NCBI GenBank assembly: GCA_025774805.1
Contig: JALGZR010000161.1
Coordinates: forward strand, 1-5,970
Source of the DNA: a bacterium
GTDB lineage: Bacteria; ARS69
Reading direction: 5' to 3'
DNA: 5,970 bases
Shown here: piece by piece, positions 4,615-5,970 of the stretch
Layout: the number at the start of each line of letters is the position of its first letter
How positions within the stretch are numbered: position 1 is the first letter of the stretch
Notes under the pieces: generated by a model
The model's input: the letters and a program-made list of their open reading frames with translations, nothing else
Database searches by the model: none
What the model was told of the DNA's origin: nothing
Position numbers and translations under genes: made by a program

Positions 4615-4620
4615 ATTATT

Positions 4621-4932
4621 ATGACGACGACGGGAACCAAGGAGAAGCCGATGACGAAGCAGACCGAGATCGAGTCCTTCCGCATGTTCGAGGTCGGGGT
4701 CGCGGACACGGTTCGGGCGCTGGGACACGAGGCGGTCGTGGTCCGGATCTTCGACGCGCACGTTTCCGGGCGCGTCCCGGTCCTCGCGGTCCGGGTCGAC
4801 ACCGGCGCCGAGATGATCCCGTTCGCCGACGAGTGCGAGGTCGTCCGGAAGCACGTCGGCGTCTATCGCCCCCGCCGGATCTCCGATGACACCGCCGAGC
4901 GGTTCGCGCGGTTCGCGGGGGTGTCCCGATGA
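4621..4932 (+). CDS. Hypothetical protein, 103 aa (or 93 aa from ATG 4651)
   Basis: Unrecognised small protein; no signal peptide or membrane segment. Two starts compete: ATG 4621 at the predicted transcript start (leaderless) and ATG 4651, in frame, behind AAGGAG with a six-base gap. The second has classic bacterial support; the first is matched by the same geometry in the gene at 5498. Residues 17-100 alternate strands and helices: a beta stretch FRMFEVGVADTV, then VVVRIFDAHVSGRVPVLAVR, then a helix-rich end with DDTAERFARFAG. The middle looks like a small beta-barrel-like or beta-hairpin domain. It overlaps the next gene by four bases (ATGA), so the two are translationally coupled and probably work together. 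Function unknown. Confidence 0.75.
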   Translation: MTTTGTKEKPMTKQTEIESFRMFEVGVADTVRALGHEAVVVRIFDAHVSGRVPVLAVRVDTGAEMIPFADECEVVRKHVGVYRPRRISDDTAERFARFAGVSR

Positions 4933-5411
4933 CGACCAAGGAAGCCGCCGCCGAGCTACGCGGGCGACTGAAGGACGTCGGGTTCAACGCGCGGGCGGTC
5001 TCGGTCCGCGTGCGTCACCTCGGGATGGACTCGGCGATCACCGTCACCGTCCGCCGGCCGGACGTTCGGCTGGTCGCGGTCCGGGAGATCGCCGACGGGT
5101 TCGAGCGGATCCACTGTGACGACGCCACCGGGGAGGTCCTGCTCGGCGGGAACCTCTACGTCAACGTCGCCTACGCGGAGGAGGCCATCCGTCCGTTCCG
5201 GACGGGCGTCGAGCTCCAGCTCGAGGCCGACTGCGCCGTCCCGGGGGTGGTCGCGGATATCGATGGTTTCAAAGTCTGGCGCTGCACCGCCGAGAGCGAC
5301 TACCTCTGGGCCGACCGCCCCGAGTGGGACCACCCGATCAAGTGTTGGGGCGTCGCGTATTTGGCGAAGCAGCTGACTTATTACGCTCTCGGCGGGTGCC
5401 TCCCCCGCTGA
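4929..5411 (+). CDS. LPD29-like protein, 160 aa
   Basis: The start overlaps the preceding stop (ATGA), indicating translational coupling. Residues 2-88 resemble the LPD29 domain (large polyvalent protein-associated domain 29): a helix AAAELRGRLKDVGF, then AVSVRVRHLG..SAITVTVRRP as two strands, then VREIADGFERI as a helix, then DDATGEVLLGG and YVNVAY. That domain was described within very large polyvalent proteins of phages and conjugative elements and also occurs alone in plasmid and phage genes; its biochemical role is not settled. The C-terminal part (89-160) adds an acidic strand region and a Trp/Tyr-rich end (FKVWRC, YLWADRPEWDHP, LTYYALGG) that I do not recognise. The assignment comes from memory of the motif pattern, so moderate confidence. 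It supports a mobile-element origin for the block. Confidence 0.72.
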   Translation: MTTKEAAAELRGRLKDVGFNARAVSVRVRHLGMDSAITVTVRRPDVRLVAVREIADGFERIHCDDATGEVLLGGNLYVNVAYAEEAIRPFRTGVELQLEADCAVPGVVADIDGFKVWRCTAESDYLWADRPEWDHPIKCWGVAYLAKQLTYYALGGCLPR

Positions 5412-5421
5412 CCGCCCCGAG

Positions 5422-5450
5422 AAAAAAAACGACCGACGGAGAAAAAAAAA
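5422..5450. promoter_or_regulatory. Two phased A-tracts upstream of promoter 2
   Basis: Runs of 8 A (5422-5429) and 9 A (5442-5450) are spaced 20 bases apart, two helical turns, within near-repeats GAGAAAAAAAACG and GGAGAAAAAAAAACG. They lie 14-42 bases before the -35 element at 5464. Phased A-tracts bend DNA, and the nearer one sits where UP elements contact the RNA polymerase alpha subunit. Enhancement is inferred. Confidence 0.45.
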
Positions 5451-5463
5451 CGGTCCCGAGGTC

Positions 5464-5491
5464 TGGACATATTCTTACTCTGTGTTAAGAT
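5464..5491 (+). promoter_or_regulatory. Twin promoter copy 2: TGGACA-N16-TAAGAT
   Basis: TGGACA (5464-5469), a 16-base spacer and TAAGAT (5486-5491) repeat copy 1 with only two differences between -35 and -10 (TC against AC in the spacer). The ATG at 5498 is again 34 bases from the first base of the -35. The TCTTA-N8-TAAGA inverted repeat is kept. The conserved spacer suggests that more than polymerase recognises it. Confidence 0.68.
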
Positions 5492-5497
5492 ATAAAC

Positions 5498-5884
5498 ATG
5501 ACGACGCGGAACGAAACCCAAGCCCAGACCGAGGAGGCCCAGATGGTCATCTCCGACGCCACCTTCAAGTCCGTCGCCGCCGCGCTCTGCCCCTGGGGCG
5601 CCGGCTACGAGTTGACCCGGGCCGCCCTCGGCGACCGCGGGATCGACCATTGCTGGGAGATGGCCGACGGCTACGGTCGGCTCTCTCTCGGGACCCTCCG
5701 CTCCCGTGGGCTCTCCCGGGACTGGTCTCACATCCGGGACTCCTCGGACGTGGCGCTCGCCCGGGTCGCCGGGTACCTCGAGCGCCACGGGATCCTCGCC
5801 TGCGCGACCTGCGCCGGCTCCGGCTCGGTCCGCCCCCACCCGACGGCGCTCGTCTGGGTCGACTGCCCGGACTGCGGGCGATGA
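5498..5884 (+). CDS. Zinc-ribbon protein, 128 aa (or 113 aa from ATG 5543)
   Basis: Small protein ending in a four-cysteine zinc-binding unit: C102-A-T-C105-A-G-S-G, then 17 residues, then C123-P-D-C126-G-R. The first half, CxxCxGxG, is the signature of DnaJ-type zinc fingers, but only one site is present and no J domain exists, so this is not DnaJ. Residues 16-100 are mostly helical with a CPWGAG turn at 31-36 and a helix VALARVAGYLERHGIL just before the ribbon. Two starts are possible: ATG 5498 at the predicted transcript start, and ATG 5543 in frame behind GAGGAGG with a five-base gap; the latter removes a Thr/Gln/Glu-rich lead. It overlaps the next gene by four bases (ATGA). A nucleic-acid- or protein-binding adaptor is plausible; no specific function. 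Confidence 0.75.
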   Translation: MTTRNETQAQTEEAQMVISDATFKSVAAALCPWGAGYELTRAALGDRGIDHCWEMADGYGRLSLGTLRSRGLSRDWSHIRDSSDVALARVAGYLERHGILACATCAGSGSVRPHPTALVWVDCPDCGR

Positions 5885-5970
5885 GGTCGCCCCGCTTCCC
5901 GACGGTCCCCACGGGGGCCCTCCGGCTGGACCTCGAGGACGTCGCGGCGGCCGTTCGTCGGGTCGAGGGC
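5881..5970 (+). CDS. Partial hypothetical protein, runs off the right edge
   Basis: ATG 5881 overlaps the stop of the zinc-ribbon gene in ATGA, and the frame stays open for 30 codons to the window end. The visible N-terminus (MRSPRFPTVPTGALRL, then DLEDVAAAVRRVEG) has a Pro-rich lead followed by an acidic helix, with strong third-position GC like its neighbours. Overlap, orientation and codon use support a translationally coupled gene. Nothing can be said about its function from 30 residues. Confidence 0.55.
   Translation, partial: MRSPRFPTVPTGALRLDLEDVAAAVRRVEG

Noticed and set aside
4587-4620. Archaeal TATA/BRE promoter as the main interpretation
   Set aside because: CATATTCTTA is at a suitable distance for leaderless archaeal genes, but there is no BRE-like purine element, while the conserved TGTTAAGAT and several strong Shine-Dalgarno sequences fit bacteria better. 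Kept as an alternative only.
5411-5463. Intrinsic terminator at the A-tracts
   Set aside because: The A-runs would give U-runs only for a minus-strand transcript, and no minus-strand gene ends there. The weak GACCG/CGGTC dyad has only five pairs with a 14-base loop.

Overview
This is a GC-rich window with AT-rich intergenic islands, short tightly packed genes, few recognisable household functions and gene blocks pointing in different directions. That pattern fits an accessory replicon or mobile region (phage, prophage or plasmid). The host is probably a high-GC bacterium: five genes have good Shine-Dalgarno sequences at normal spacing, and two + strand genes share a sigma70-like promoter with a 16-base spacer and an extended -10. 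No marker gene fixes the taxon, and an archaeal host is not strictly excluded.

Left block (1-1935, + strand): a small coiled-coil protein (3-233), a 204-residue all-helical protein (265-879), the C-terminal half of a GIY-YIG nuclease that lacks a start and an N-terminus (925-1116), and a protein with a PD-(D/E)XK-like nuclease core (1135-1935).

Middle left (1936-2505): about 570 bases with no convincing gene on either strand, but with several inverted repeats. These include a 13-bp perfect inverted repeat, a long imperfect hairpin followed closely by three 17-bp palindromes on the same helix face, a 12-bp palindrome and an 8-bp hairpin. The 17-bp palindromes match the textbook NtrC site TGCACC-N5-GGTGCA, but could equally be iterons or operators of an unknown regulator.

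Middle block (2506-4478, - strand): a 412-residue coiled-coil protein (4478-3240) with a possible N-terminal winged helix, a 79-residue protein 9 bases downstream, then an 81-residue protein with a phage-tail-like motif. Directly behind its TAA stop, in the same frame, lies a 63-codon stretch with CxxC and HxxC motifs and no normal start codon.

Right block (4621-5970, + strand): two promoter-driven units built alike. Each has the same promoter at the same distance from an in-frame ATG, and a second in-frame ATG behind a strong Shine-Dalgarno sequence. Unit 1 encodes a 103-residue protein coupled by ATGA to an LPD29-like protein. Unit 2 encodes a zinc-ribbon protein coupled by ATGA to a gene running off the window. 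The 4479-4620 gap is a divergent promoter region between the middle and right blocks.
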